Position numbers and translations under genes: made by a program | The notes under the pieces: model-generated | What the model saw: only the letters and a program-made list of their open reading frames with translations | What the model was told of the DNA's origin: nothing | Databases searched by the model: none | DNA from: Hyphomicrobium denitrificans ATCC 51888 | GTDB lineage: Bacteria > Pseudomonadota > Alphaproteobacteria > Rhizobiales > Hyphomicrobiaceae | NCBI RefSeq assembly: GCF_000143145.1 | Contig: NC_014313.1 | Span: 1,364,001 to 1,428,000 of the forward strand | Direction: 5' to 3' | Length of the DNA stretch: 64,000 nucleotides | Part shown: piece by piece, positions 47,061 through 56,728 of the stretch | Position numbering within the stretch: position 1 is the stretch's first letter | Layout: every line of letters starts with the position of its first letter

Positions 47061-48986
47061 TCATGCCACCTGATTTGCATCGTCGCGCGTGCGCTCGGCG
47101 CGTTCGGCGGACTGACGCTGAAGCTTCGCGACGAGATCCTTCACATCGACCAGACTGTAGGGCTTTGTCAGATGCGGATAGTTACGCAGAAGCGGCGGCA
47201 TGAATATCAGGTCGTTGTAGCCCGTCGTAAAAGCAAACGGCACATTGCGGCGATCCAGAATTTCGGCAACCGGCGCGCTATTGTCGGCGCCGAGATTGAT
47301 ATCGATCAGCGCGATATCGAACTCGGACTCGGCCGCCGTGCGCAGGGCTTCGGAGAGCTGCGCGATTGGCCCAATGACGGTGTGGCCATCTTCCTCGAGA
47401 TCGAGTTTCAATTGCATTGCGATCAACGCCTCGTCCTCGATCAAAAGGATTTTGCAGCCCGGAGCGTCTGGCGGCGTAACAGTGGCGGCTGGAACCGCAC
47501 GCGGTATGATCGAGACATGCCGCTGACTTACCATTTGCGTGCGCGCCGATAGATCGCCCTCGAAGCTGAACTCGAAGCCCTCGGTGGATAAATCCATGTT
47601 CGCTTGTCCGCCGCATTCGGACGAGGCGCTGCGGATGACGGTCAAGCCAAAGCCTTTTCTGATCGGCTTGGCGCAGGGAGGGCCGCCACGTTCTGTCCAT
47701 GCGAACTTGATCTTTTCTCCATCGGGTGTCGGAACGCGCGACCAGCCGACGGAAACCTTCCCTCCCGATGTCGAGAGCGCGCCGTGCTTCACGGCGTTGG
47801 TCGCAAGCTCATGCAGGACGAGGGCCATCGATTGCGCGAACTTCGACGTCAAGCGCACACGTTCGCCCTCGATCACGATGTCGTTGTCGGTGCGCGATTT
47901 GAAAGGCTCCAATGCGCCGGCCACCAGCTTGTGCAGATCGACGCCGGTCCAGCTGCTCTGGCGCAGGAGGTCGTGGGCCGCCGACATCGCATGAATGCGG
48001 CCGTCTAGAGCCGATGCAAAGGTATCGATCGACGTCGCGTTCGAACTCGAGAGACGGGCGATCGCGGCGACGTTTGCAAGGATGTTCTTCACGCGGTGAT
48101 CAAGCTCGGCCATCAGCAACTGCTGGTGACTGTCGGCGGATTTGCGTTCGGTAATGTCGAGCAGAGTTCCGATCACGCGTGTCGCGCTGGTGCCAGCAGT
48201 CAGGAATGCGCGGGCGCGCGTGAGAACCCAGGTGTCGCCGCGCGCGCCGATAATGCGGAATTCCAGCTCGGCGGTTGTCTCGGCAAAGTTTGCCGCCCGG
48301 AAATAGCTGCGCACGGCTTCGCGATCGTCGGAATGCACGAGATCGATGAAATCATCGAAACGTTGGTGTTCCGGCACAGCGACGTGGAGGACATCCGCGA
48401 TATTCTGCGACCACTGCAAATCCTGCTCCGCCTGGTCGTATTCGAACGTGCCAAGGCGCGCGGCCTCGCTGGCGAGACGCAGCCGCTCCTCGCTCTGCTG
48501 TAGCATCGCGTGAGATTGTACGAGTTGCTCGGTACGCTGTTTGACGCGCTCTTCAAGATCGGCATTGAGGACGTCGAGCTGCCGGCTCTTGCGGTGCAGT
48601 TCGACAAAGATCTGCACCTTGGCTTTCAGAATTTCAGGCACGACCGGAACCGGCACGTAATCGACGGCGCCGGTGCGATAGCCTTTCAAAAGATCGTCGG
48701 TTTCGAGGCGAACGGCAGAGATGAAGATGACCGCGGTCTTTTCATGACGCGGGTGGTTGCGGATCATTTCCGCAAGCTCGAACCCGTCAAGGTCGGGCAT
48801 GCAGACGTCCATCAGGATGACGGCGATGTCGGTTTTGAGCAGCACCGTCAGAGCTTCTTCGGCTGTCGTCGCCTTGATGAGATTCGCGTTTACGCCATCC
48901 AGGATGGCCTCGTAAGCCAGGAGCTTGCCCGGTTGGTCATCGACAAGCAGGATGTTGACTGTTTCATCGAAAATTGTTGAAGCCAC
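47061..48986 (-). CDS. Hybrid response regulator/HWE histidine kinase, REC-PAS-HWE-REC
   Basis: A 641-residue soluble signalling protein. REC1 (10-130) has D60 in VILMDVCMPDLDG, but the conserved Lys before Pro is missing (DYVPVPVVPEIL). A coiled coil (135-170) and a PAS domain (170-285) follow. The kinase has LDHRVKNILANV with H297, HELATNAVKHGA and WTERGGP, the HWE pattern. A second REC at the C-terminus has ILLIEDE, ALIDINLG and LTKPYS. The GTG start 48986 has GGGGGA 6 nt upstream and lies 14 nt after the stop of the repeat kinase, so the two are co-transcribed and probably share the EcfG-type promoter. HWE kinases commonly act on PhyR, so a feedback input to the stress pathway is plausible (inference). 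Confidence 0.92.
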   Translation of the reverse strand: MASTIFDETVNILLVDDQPGKLLAYEAILDGVNANLIKATTAEEALTVLLKTDIAVILMDVCMPDLDGFELAEMIRNHPRHEKTAVIFISAVRLETDDLLKGYRTGAVDYVPVPVVPEILKAKVQIFVELHRKSRQLDVLNADLEERVKQRTEQLVQSHAMLQQSEERLRLASEAARLGTFEYDQAEQDLQWSQNIADVLHVAVPEHQRFDDFIDLVHSDDREAVRSYFRAANFAETTAELEFRIIGARGDTWVLTRARAFLTAGTSATRVIGTLLDITERKSADSHQQLLMAELDHRVKNILANVAAIARLSSSNATSIDTFASALDGRIHAMSAAHDLLRQSSWTGVDLHKLVAGALEPFKSRTDNDIVIEGERVRLTSKFAQSMALVLHELATNAVKHGALSTSGGKVSVGWSRVPTPDGEKIKFAWTERGGPPCAKPIRKGFGLTVIRSASSECGGQANMDLSTEGFEFSFEGDLSARTQMVSQRHVSIIPRAVPAATVTPPDAPGCKILLIEDEALIAMQLKLDLEEDGHTVIGPIAQLSEALRTAAESEFDIALIDINLGADNSAPVAEILDRRNVPFAFTTGYNDLIFMPPLLRNYPHLTKPYSLVDVKDLVAKLQRQSAERAERTRDDANQVA

Positions 48987-48999
48987 TGTCGTCCCCCGT

Positions 49000-51900
49000 T
49001 CACCGATGTAGCCACATGCGCAATGCCGACAACAGTTGCTCCGTATCAACAGGCTTCGCGAGATAGTCGGACGCGCCGGCTTCAAGGCATTTTTCGCGAT
49101 CGCCTTTCATCGCCTTCGCCGTCAATGCGATAATGGGCAACCGCTGATGCTTGTCGCTGCCGCGAATGCGCTGCATCGTCTGATAGCCGTCCATCTCCGG
49201 CATCATGATATCCATCAGCACGATAGATACATCCGTCGAATTCAGCGTTTCTATGGCCTCGAGTCCGGTCGTCGCAGTCAGGACGTTCATTCCGCGCCGT
49301 TCCAGAAGGCTGCTCAGCGCAAAAATATTCCGCGCGTCGTCGTCGACAAGCAGAACCTTGCGGCCCACGAGATAATCGTCGGTGCCGTGCAGACGCGACA
49401 GCAATTCCCGCTTCTCGGCCGGAAGTGCGGCGATCACACGGTGCAAAAACAGGGCCGTTTCATCGAGCAGGCGTTCAGGAGACTCGACGCCTTTGACGAC
49501 GACGGTACGCGCCAGCTGGCGGATCTTGTGATCTTCCTCGTTCGATAATTCACGGCCCGTGAACACGACAACGGGAATGTCGCGCATGGCGGGAGATCCG
49601 CACATCTGCTCGAGGATTTCGAAGCCCGACATGTCGGGGAGCTTCAAATCGAGTACGACGCAATCGATCGGGTTTTCCTTGAGCTTCTTCAGGGCATCGG
49701 CGCCGTCGGCGGCGGTGAATATTTCGACATCGTCGTTTTTCAGAAGTTCCGCGATACTCATGCGCTCGGCGGAATCGTCATCAACGATGAGAAGGCGTTT
49801 GCGCGGTGTTTTCGCAAACTCGGCGATGCGTCTCAGCGCGGATTTCAACGCGTCGGTCTCAAGCGGCTTTGTCAGGTATGAGAACGCGCCGCGCGCGAGG
49901 CCGTGGTGGCGATCGTCGTCCAGCGTTACGACCTGCACCGGGATATGGCGCGTCAGCGGATTGTGTTTCAATTGGCTCAAAACCGACCAGCCGAGGATAT
50001 CGGGCAAATGGATATCGAGTGAAATCGCGGTCGGATTGTAGTCCGTCGCAAGAGATAGCGCGTCGACGCCGCGATGGCAGACGATGCCTTTGAATCCGGT
50101 TTTGCGCGCCGCGTCGATGAGAATTTTCGCATAGCGCGGATCATCCTCGACGATCAGCAGAACCTGATCTCCTGCAACGATCTCGTCGCGATCGTCTTGA
50201 ATCCGCTCAGGCAGCGACGGCTGGACTGGAGCACGCGTCGCGGAAATCTGCTCCGGCTTCGCCCGTGTTTCGAGGGAGGGCGCGGCATAGCGGAGGGGGA
50301 TGTACAGCGTGAATGTGCTACCCCTTCCAGGTTCGCTGCGCAGCTGAATCTCACCGCCGAGAAGGTGCGCCAATTCGCGGCTGATCGCGAGGCCGAGACC
50401 GGTGCCGCCGTACTTACGGCTCGTGCTCGCGTCGGCCTGCTGAAACGCTTCGAAGATGATCTTCTGCTTGTCGAGCGGGATGCCAATGCCCGAGTCGTCG
50501 ACTTCGAAAGCGACGACAGTCTGAGCCTCCGCGAGCGTCGGATGATCCGGCCCCCATTTGGTCGCCGCCGGTTTGACGGACAAGCGCACGTAGCCTTCAC
50601 GTGTGAACTTGAAGGCGTTCGACAGCAGGTTTTTCAGCACCTGTTGCAGACGCTTGGAGTCGGTGAAGAGCGTTCGCCCGAGATCGGCATCGAAGCTCAT
50701 CTCGAACGCGAGGTCGCGGCGCTCGGCTTCGTGCCGGAAGGGACGCGCGATCGCTTCGAGGACGGCATTGAAGCTGACGTCCTCGGCGTTGACCGAAACG
50801 GTGCCGGACTCGATCTTCGAGAGATCGAGAATATCGCTGATCAGGTTGAGAAGGTCCGTTCCGGCGCCGTGAATGGTGCGTGCGAACTCGACCTGGCGTT
50901 CTGAAAGATTGCGGTCGGGGTTGTCGCTCAGCTGCTGGCCGAGGATCAGGATGCTGTTCAGCGGCGTGCGAAGCTCATGCGACATGTTCGCGAGGAACTC
51001 TGATTTATAGCGCGACGTCAGTGCAAGCTCGGCCGCCTTTTCTTCGACGGCGCGGCGTGCCTGATCGATTTCCTCGTTCTTGCGCTCGACTTCGACGTTG
51101 CGTTCGGCAAGCTGCTGCGCTTTTTGCGCCAGTTCCTCGTTGGTTTTCTGCAGCGCCTTCTGCTGTTCCTGAAGTTCGCCGGCGAGTTCTTGCGATTGCG
51201 TCAGCAGCTCCTCGGTCTGCATCGTCGCCTCGATACTATTCAAGACGATGCCGATGCCCATCGTGAGTTGTTCGAGGAACGTCAGATGCGCGGGCTCGAA
51301 ATCGTGCAGGGAGCTTAGCGAAATGACGGCCTTGATCCGGTCTTCGAACGTGATGGGTAGAACGATGACGCTGCGCGGGATGGCCTTGAAAACTACGGTA
51401 TCGATCGGAACCGACGTTTCCGGAATTTTGCTCAGCAACCGGCGTTGTTTCTCAAGCGCGCATTGTCCGATGAGGCCTGATCCGAATTCCAGACGTTCCG
51501 GATATCCGGCACCCATGTCGTCGGCGAAACGCGCGAGCAGCTTCAGCTGATTTTCGGTCGTCGCATCGAACTGGTAGATGACGCCTTGGTGCGCATTGAC
51601 CAGCGGCACAAGCTCGGACAGCAGTTTTTTGCCGACCGTTACGAGATCGCGCTGGCCCTGCAGCATGCTTGTGAAACGTGCGAGGTTGGTTTTCAGCCAG
51701 TCTTCTTCGGTGTTGCGCTCCGTCGTCAGACGGAGGTTACCGATCATCGTATTGATGTAGTCCTTGAGTTCGGCGACCTCGCCGCGCGCTTCAACCTGAA
51801 TGGAGCGCGTCAGGTCGCCCTTCGTCACGGCCGTGGTGACCTCGGCGATGGCGCGCACCTGATTGGTGAGGTTGTCGGCGAGCAGGTTGACGTTGCCGGT

Positions 51901-54693
51901 CAGGTCTTTCCACGTACCAGCAGCGCCGGGCACGCTGGCCTGTCCGCCGAGGCGGCCCTCGACGCCAACCTCGCGCGCCACCGTCGTTACCTGATCCGCG
52001 AAAATCGCAAGCGTTTCGGTCATGGCGTTGATTGTGTCGGCGAGCGCTGCAACTTCGCCTTTCGATTTGACGGTGAGCTTGGGTTTGAGATCACCCTCGG
52101 CGACCGCGGTCACAACCTTGACGATGCCTCGAACCTGTTCCGTCAAATTGGCCGCCATCACGTTGACGGTGTCGGTGAGATCCTTCCACGTGCCGCCGGC
52201 GCCCGGGACGGTTGCCTGACCGCCGAGCTTGCCTTCGGTTCCGACCTCGCGCGCAACGCGGGTCACTTCGGATGCAAATCCGTTCAGCTGATCGACCATC
52301 GTGTTGATGGTGTTTTTCAGCTCGAGAATTTCGCCTTTGACGTCGACGGTGATTTTGCGCGAGAGGTCGCCACGCGCGACGGCCGTCGTGACTTCGGCAA
52401 TGTTGCGGACTTGCGTCGTGAGGTTGGCGGCGAGCAGGTTAACGTTATCGGTGAGGTCTTTCCACGTGCCGCCGACGCCGGGAACGACGGCCTGTCCGCC
52501 GAGGCGGCCTTCGGTGCCGACTTCGCGGGCGACGCGTGTCACCTCGGCTGCGAAGGAGCGCAGCTGTTCGACCATCGTGTTCAGCGTTTCTTTCAATTGC
52601 AGAATCTCGCCGCGCACGTCGACGGTGATCTTTTTCGAAAGGTCACCGGACGCGATGGCGGTTGCGACTTCGGCGATGTTACGCACCTGCGCGGTCAGAT
52701 TGCCGGCCATGAAGTTGACGTTGTCGGTCAGGTCTTTCCACGTGCCGGCGACGCCTGAGACTTGTGCTTGTCCGCCGAGACGGCCTTCGGTGCCGACCTC
52801 GCGCGCGACGCGCGTCACTTCGGATGCGAATCCGTTCAGCTGATCGACCATCGTGTTGATGGTGTTTTTCAGCTCGAGAATCTCGCCTTTGACGTCGACC
52901 GTGATTTTGCGCGAGAGGTCGCCGCGGGCAACGGCCGTCGTCACCTCGGCGATGTTGCGGACCTGTGCGGTCAGGTTCGACGCCATCGAGTTGACGTTGT
53001 CGGTGAGGTCTTTCCATGTACCGGCGACGCCCGGCACCTGCGCCTGGCCGCCGAGTTTGCCGTCGGTTCCGACTTCGCGCGCGACGCGCGTCACCTCTCC
53101 GGCGAAGGCGTTCAGCTGATCGACCATCGTATTGATGGTTTCTTTGAGTTCCAGCACCTCGCCGCGCACGTCGACGTCAATTTTTTTCGACAGGTCGCCG
53201 GACGCGATTGCGGTCGAGACCTCGGCAATGTTGCGGACCTGTGTCGTCAAGTTCGACGCCATCGAGTTGACGCTGTCGGTCAGGTCTTTCCATGTGCCGG
53301 CGACACCGCGCACGTCGGCCTGACCGCCGAGTTTGCCCTCGGTGCCGACTTCGCGCGCGACGCGCGTCACTTCGGATGCAAAACCGTTCAGCTGATCGAC
53401 CATCGTGTTGATGGTTTCTTTGAGCTGCAGAATTTCTCCGGATACGTTGACGGTAATCTTTTTCGACAGGTCGCCGCGCGCGATGGCGGTTGCGACGTCG
53501 GCGATGTTGCGAACCTGCCCGGTCAGGTTGCCGGCCATCGAGTTGACGTTGTCGGTGAGGTCCTTCCACGTACCGGCGACGCCCGGAACGGTTGCCTGGC
53601 CGCCGAGACGGCCTTCGGTGCCGACCTCGCGGGCGACGCGGGTCACTTCGGACGCAAAACCATTCAGCTGATCGACCATCGTATTGATGGTGTTTTTCAG
53701 CTCGAGGATTTCGCCTTTGACGTCGACGGTGATCTTGCGTGAAAGGTCGCCGCGCGCGACGGCCGTCGTGACTTCGGCGATGTTGCGGACCTGCGTCGTG
53801 AGGTTGGCGGCGAGCAGGTTGACGTTATCCGTCAGGTCTTTCCACGTTCCACCGACGCCGGGCACGACAGCCTGGCCGCCGAGACGGCCCTCGGTGCCGA
53901 CTTCACGCGCGACGCGCGTGACTTCCGCTGCAAACGAGCGCAGCTGTTCGACCATCGTGTTGATGGCTTCTTTGAGCTGTAAAATTTCGCCGCGCACGTC
54001 GACGGTGATTTTTTTGGAAAGGTCGCCATTTGCAACGGCGATCGTAACTTCGGCGATGTTGCGGACCTGTGCCGTCAGGTTCGACGCCATCGAGTTCACG
54101 CTGTCCGTCAAATCTTTCCAGACGCCGGTCACCTCGCGGATTTGTGCCTGGCCGCCGAGCTTGCCGTCCGTGCCGACTTCGCGAGCCACGCGCGTGACTT
54201 CGGACGTGAATATCGAGAGCTGCTTGATCATCGTGTTGACGATCGTTGCGGAGCGGAGGAATTCGCCTTTTAAGGGACGGCCGTCGACGTCGAGCCGCAT
54301 CGGCCGCAGCAGATCGCCTTGTGCGACGGCGGCGATGGTTCGGGTGACTTCGGCAGTCGGACGTAAGAGGTCGTCAATCAACGAATTGACCGAGTCCTCC
54401 ATTTCGCCCCAGGCGCCATGAGCCAGGCCGAGCTTGACGCGCTGGTCGGTCAATCCTTCTTTGCCGACCACCTGTCCGACGCGATCGAGCTGCCCGGCCA
54501 TGCGTTGGTTGGTCGCTACGATATCATTGAAAACGTCGGCGATTTTTCCGGGCAGGCCGTCCCAGTCCGCGCGCAACCGCACGCTAAAGTCCCCGCCGCG
54601 CACGGCCTGCAAGGCGTGGAGCATTTCGACGAGCACCGCATTCGTTCCGCTTACGACGTGCTCGGCTCCGACCGCGCCGACCTGCTCCGACAT
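49000..54693 (-). CDS. Soluble poly-HAMP hybrid histidine kinase with GAF and three receivers
   Basis: A 1897-residue protein without membrane helices or signal peptide. One degenerate HAMP-like unit (about 75-160) precedes nine tandem units of exactly 92 residues (W of the WKDLT motif at 192, 284 and on to 928), each with the [12 protein letters not shown] and GDLS(R/K)KITV blocks of stacked HAMP domains, as in fungal Nik1/Os-1 kinases. Then come a GAF domain (about 1005-1155), a long coiled coil (1160-1225), HisKA with H1239 in SHELRTPLN, HATPase_c ([19 protein letters not shown]) and three receivers with D1560, D1682 and D1828. ATG 54693 follows an EcfG-type promoter by 40 nt. First of a two- or three-gene operon. 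Signal unknown; osmotic sensing is suggested only by the fungal analogy. Confidence 0.95.
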   Translation of the reverse strand: MSEQVGAVGAEHVVSGTNAVLVEMLHALQAVRGGDFSVRLRADWDGLPGKIADVFNDIVATNQRMAGQLDRVGQVVGKEGLTDQRVKLGLAHGAWGEMEDSVNSLIDDLLRPTAEVTRTIAAVAQGDLLRPMRLDVDGRPLKGEFLRSATIVNTMIKQLSIFTSEVTRVAREVGTDGKLGGQAQIREVTGVWKDLTDSVNSMASNLTAQVRNIAEVTIAVANGDLSKKITVDVRGEILQLKEAINTMVEQLRSFAAEVTRVAREVGTEGRLGGQAVVPGVGGTWKDLTDNVNLLAANLTTQVRNIAEVTTAVARGDLSRKITVDVKGEILELKNTINTMVDQLNGFASEVTRVAREVGTEGRLGGQATVPGVAGTWKDLTDNVNSMAGNLTGQVRNIADVATAIARGDLSKKITVNVSGEILQLKETINTMVDQLNGFASEVTRVAREVGTEGKLGGQADVRGVAGTWKDLTDSVNSMASNLTTQVRNIAEVSTAIASGDLSKKIDVDVRGEVLELKETINTMVDQLNAFAGEVTRVAREVGTDGKLGGQAQVPGVAGTWKDLTDNVNSMASNLTAQVRNIAEVTTAVARGDLSRKITVDVKGEILELKNTINTMVDQLNGFASEVTRVAREVGTEGRLGGQAQVSGVAGTWKDLTDNVNFMAGNLTAQVRNIAEVATAIASGDLSKKITVDVRGEILQLKETLNTMVEQLRSFAAEVTRVAREVGTEGRLGGQAVVPGVGGTWKDLTDNVNLLAANLTTQVRNIAEVTTAVARGDLSRKITVDVKGEILELKNTINTMVDQLNGFASEVTRVAREVGTEGKLGGQATVPGAGGTWKDLTDTVNVMAANLTEQVRGIVKVVTAVAEGDLKPKLTVKSKGEVAALADTINAMTETLAIFADQVTTVAREVGVEGRLGGQASVPGAAGTWKDLTGNVNLLADNLTNQVRAIAEVTTAVTKGDLTRSIQVEARGEVAELKDYINTMIGNLRLTTERNTEEDWLKTNLARFTSMLQGQRDLVTVGKKLLSELVPLVNAHQGVIYQFDATTENQLKLLARFADDMGAGYPERLEFGSGLIGQCALEKQRRLLSKIPETSVPIDTVVFKAIPRSVIVLPITFEDRIKAVISLSSLHDFEPAHLTFLEQLTMGIGIVLNSIEATMQTEELLTQSQELAGELQEQQKALQKTNEELAQKAQQLAERNVEVERKNEEIDQARRAVEEKAAELALTSRYKSEFLANMSHELRTPLNSILILGQQLSDNPDRNLSERQVEFARTIHGAGTDLLNLISDILDLSKIESGTVSVNAEDVSFNAVLEAIARPFRHEAERRDLAFEMSFDADLGRTLFTDSKRLQQVLKNLLSNAFKFTREGYVRLSVKPAATKWGPDHPTLAEAQTVVAFEVDDSGIGIPLDKQKIIFEAFQQADASTSRKYGGTGLGLAISRELAHLLGGEIQLRSEPGRGSTFTLYIPLRYAAPSLETRAKPEQISATRAPVQPSLPERIQDDRDEIVAGDQVLLIVEDDPRYAKILIDAARKTGFKGIVCHRGVDALSLATDYNPTAISLDIHLPDILGWSVLSQLKHNPLTRHIPVQVVTLDDDRHHGLARGAFSYLTKPLETDALKSALRRIAEFAKTPRKRLLIVDDDSAERMSIAELLKNDDVEIFTAADGADALKKLKENPIDCVVLDLKLPDMSGFEILEQMCGSPAMRDIPVVVFTGRELSNEEDHKIRQLARTVVVKGVESPERLLDETALFLHRVIAALPAEKRELLSRLHGTDDYLVGRKVLLVDDDARNIFALSSLLERRGMNVLTATTGLEAIETLNSTDVSIVLMDIMMPEMDGYQTMQRIRGSDKHQRLPIIALTAKAMKGDREKCLEAGASDYLAKPVDTEQLLSALRMWLHR
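51786..54207 (-). repeat. Tandem 276-bp coding repeats (nine 92-residue HAMP-type units)
   Basis: Nine in-frame units of exactly 276 bp, most with only a few amino-acid differences; the last unit is partial and the first and last two are the most diverged. A longer period is also present: the stretch around units 1-2 matches units 6-7 almost residue for residue, at a distance of 1380 bp (compare 52381-52620 with 53761-54000). This implies duplication of a five-unit block, and the array is a likely spot for unequal recombination and for assembly error. Confidence 0.95.
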
Positions 54694-54732
54694 CCTTAAG
54701 TTCCCCGCAGAACCTCAGCCTAAACGTGTCTC

Positions 54733-54758
54733 AACGCGCAACGAACGGCTTTGGTTCC
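54733..54758 (-). promoter_or_regulatory. EcfG-type promoter of poly-HAMP kinase operon
   Basis: Minus-strand GGAAC (54758-54754), 17 nt, then CGTT (54736-54733), which fits GGAAC-N16/17-cGTT. It lies 40 nt before the kinase ATG and points towards it. Confidence 0.75.
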
Positions 54759-54878
54759 GCGCGATTTCAGAAACGCTCAGTCATGGTATATATGCTTGAC
54801 GTTCGTCGCATAAATCGCTCAGAAGGCGGCGATAGCTAGGCCAGATCGATTTTGTGATGAGTAGATCTTGCGGAATAC

Positions 54879-55436
54879 TCAGCCTCCAGAGCTCTTGGCC
54901 GGTGTTGTGATGCTCTCGCTCCCATGCTGCTCCGCGACATCGCCGTCGTTCGATCGCCCAGATGTCTCGTCGACCAGGCGGCTTCGAGCGCGGTTGACCC
55001 GGCTTTTCATCGTGCCGACGGCGCAGCCGCAGACGCGTGCAGCGTCTTCGTATGAAAATCCTTCGGCGGTTATCAGCAGCAGTGCTTCGCGATGGTCGGG
55101 CGACAACCGCATCAAGGCGCGCCGCATGTCTTCAAATTCGAGCTGTGTGAGCTGCGTCGGTGGCACGCTGGCGTTGAGCGCGGCGTGATCCTGATCCAGT
55201 TCTTCACGCTGGGATTTCCGATAGTGTGTAAAGTACGTGTTGCGTAAGATTGTAAACAGCCAAGCCTTGAGATTGGAACCCGGGACGAACGACTCCTTGT
55301 GCGCCCAGGCTTTGAGCAGCGTTTCCTGGACAAGGTCGTTCGAAAGTTGCCCGTCGCCGCAGAGCGAGTGCGCGAATGCCCGCAGATTGGGCATTGCCGC
55401 AATCAGAGCGTCTCCAAAGCTTGGAGATTCCGTCAC
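54879..55436 (-). CDS. ecfG: EcfG-type general stress response sigma factor
   Basis: A 185-residue ECF sigma factor. Region 2 covers about 10-80 (DLVQETLLKAW, LFTILRNTYFTHYRK) and region 4 about 100-160 (LSPDHREALLLITAEGFSYEDAA, key part, then GTMKSRVNRAR). The region 4 wording AEGFSYEDAA and CAVGTMKSRVNRAR is that of the EcfG/RpoE2 group. It should direct RNA polymerase to GGAAC-N16/17-cGTT promoters. GTG 55436 has AAGGAGG 7 nt upstream and overlaps the nepR stop by 4 nt. The genes are divergent from phyR, the standard arrangement of the general stress locus. The C-terminal 25 residues are low in complexity. Confidence 0.95.
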   Translation of the reverse strand: MTESPSFGDALIAAMPNLRAFAHSLCGDGQLSNDLVQETLLKAWAHKESFVPGSNLKAWLFTILRNTYFTHYRKSQREELDQDHAALNASVPPTQLTQLEFEDMRRALMRLSPDHREALLLITAEGFSYEDAARVCGCAVGTMKSRVNRARSRLVDETSGRSNDGDVAEQHGSESITTPAKSSGG

Positions 55437-55669
55437 TCCGATTCCTCCTTGGCTTCGAGCTGGCGGATCAGATTGAGGAGTTCGTCCGGAACCGGCTCGC
55501 GGACCATCGAGGCGTACATGGAGCGCATTCGCTCGCCGATCAGCTGCGTGGCAACGCCAGGCAGGCGGGTCACGGCGTCCCGGCTCTCGGGCTCAGCGGG
55601 AGGTTCCGGCTCATAAACAGGATCTGTTTTCCGCATCCGCGCGTCTGGTGCGTTCGAGTGTTGTTGCAT
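55433..55669 (-). CDS. nepR: NepR anti-sigma factor
   Basis: A small acidic protein of 78 residues (84 if ATG 55687 is used). The C-terminal half has the NepR core: IGERMRSMYASMVREPVP followed by DELLNLIRQLE, two helices joined by an E-P turn. NepR holds EcfG inactive until phosphorylated PhyR binds it. Neither ATG has a clear ribosome binding site; I prefer 55669. The stop overlaps the ecfG start (GTGA), so anti-sigma and sigma are made in step. An EcfG-type promoter lies 87-111 nt upstream, giving autoregulation. Confidence 0.93.
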   Translation of the reverse strand: MQQHSNAPDARMRKTDPVYEPEPPAEPESRDAVTRLPGVATQLIGERMRSMYASMVREPVPDELLNLIRQLEAKEESE

Positions 55670-55755
55670 CGTCAAAAGACCCGGCATCGTTGAAGTTTAT
55701 TGGCCTCGCTACAGACAAAGTTTATTCCCATATTCCGAGGCGCTGCTGATTGGCG

Positions 55756-55780
55756 AACTCCAGCATTCAGAATTCGTTCC
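55756..55780 (-). promoter_or_regulatory. EcfG-type promoter of nepR-ecfG
   Basis: Minus-strand GGAAC (55780-55776), 16 nt, then AGTT (55759-55756). Its -35 box is only 5 nt from the -35 box of the phyR promoter on the other strand, forming the palindrome GTTCC-GCGAT-GGAAC. Confidence 0.85.
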
Positions 55781-55785
55781 GCGAT

Positions 55786-55810
55786 GGAACTAACGAATAG
55801 CACGGGAGTT
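55786..55810 (+). promoter_or_regulatory. EcfG-type promoter of phyR
   Basis: Plus-strand GGAAC (55786-55790), 16 nt, then AGTT (55807-55810), directed at phyR, whose ATG is 80 nt downstream. It lies back-to-back with the nepR-ecfG promoter. Confidence 0.85.
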
Positions 55811-55889
55811 TAGGTACCGGTGCAGCTTGGCTGCAGGGTCCCGACGTTGATGCGGCTCCCTGCAACGTCGGCTCGGGAGGTGCAGTGCC

Positions 55890-56693
55890 ATGTCGATTGC
55901 CCAGACAATTCGTCCTCATTTACCGTATCTGCGGCGGTTCGCGCGGTCGCTGACGGGTGCGCAGGAAACAGGCGACGCCTACGTCGCGACGCTGCTGGAA
56001 AGTCTCGTTTCGACGCCGTCGGATTTTCCGACGGAGGTGCCGCCCCGCGTCGCGCTCTATCACCTGTTTTTGAGAGTTTGGAATTCAGTTCGGCTTGTCA
56101 CACCAAATGCGGAGGATGTGCAAGCGACCGTCGCCGTCGCGCAACGGCGGATCAACTCGATAAGCTCGCTGCCACGGCAGGCGTTTCTTCTCGTCGCGGT
56201 GGAAGGTTTCACGGCTGCGGAGGCTGCTACAATCCTGGAAGTCGGAGAAAAGGATATCGAGAGCCTGCTCGACGTTGCCGGCCAGGAAATCGCGCACCAG
56301 GTCGCGACGAATGTCCTGATCATCGAGGACGAGCTTTTGATCGCGATGGATCTCGAGACGATCGTCACGAGCCTCGGTCATTCGGTGCAGGATGTTGCGA
56401 CAACGAAATCGGAAGCGCTCGCGGCCGTCAAACGTCAGAAGCCGGGCCTTATTCTCGCTGACGTCAAACTCGCGGACGGCAGCAGCGGTCTCGACGCGGT
56501 GAAGGAAATCGTGGCCGAAGGAGATGTTCCCATCATCTTCATTACCGCTTATCCGGAAAAAGTCCTAACCGGCGCGCGGCCCGAACCGACGTTCCTGATC
56601 TCGAAGCCATTTCAGCGGGAAACCGTGATGGCCATCATCAGTCAGGCGCTTTTTTTCGATACGAAGGCGCATCTGCGTCCCGCAGCGGCGTAA
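55890..56693 (+). CDS. phyR: PhyR general stress response anti-anti-sigma regulator
   Basis: A 267-residue protein with the diagnostic PhyR layout: an N-terminal sigma-factor-like domain (about 1-135, with LPRQAFLLVAVEGFTAAEAA echoing EcfG region 4) and a C-terminal receiver (140-258). The receiver has IIEDE, phospho-acceptor D191 in LILADVKLADG, the T/Y region FITAYPE and K239 in ISKPF. On phosphorylation the sigma-like domain is exposed and sequesters NepR, freeing EcfG. ATG 55890 has GGGAGG 9-10 nt upstream. It is transcribed divergently from nepR-ecfG from its own EcfG-type promoter. Confidence 0.97.
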   Translation: MSIAQTIRPHLPYLRRFARSLTGAQETGDAYVATLLESLVSTPSDFPTEVPPRVALYHLFLRVWNSVRLVTPNAEDVQATVAVAQRRINSISSLPRQAFLLVAVEGFTAAEAATILEVGEKDIESLLDVAGQEIAHQVATNVLIIEDELLIAMDLETIVTSLGHSVQDVATTKSEALAAVKRQKPGLILADVKLADGSSGLDAVKEIVAEGDVPIIFITAYPEKVLTGARPEPTFLISKPFQRETVMAIISQALFFDTKAHLRPAAA

Positions 56694-56728
56694 TCTCGTC
56701 CCATAATCCTTGATCGCTTTTCTGGCCG

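Noticed and set aside
51586..54421. Long plus-strand open frames opposite the HAMP repeats (for example 51586-52758 and 52762-53742)
   Set aside because: They are repeat-derived shadows of the kinase gene; their repetitiveness follows from the 276-bp units and they have no start signals.
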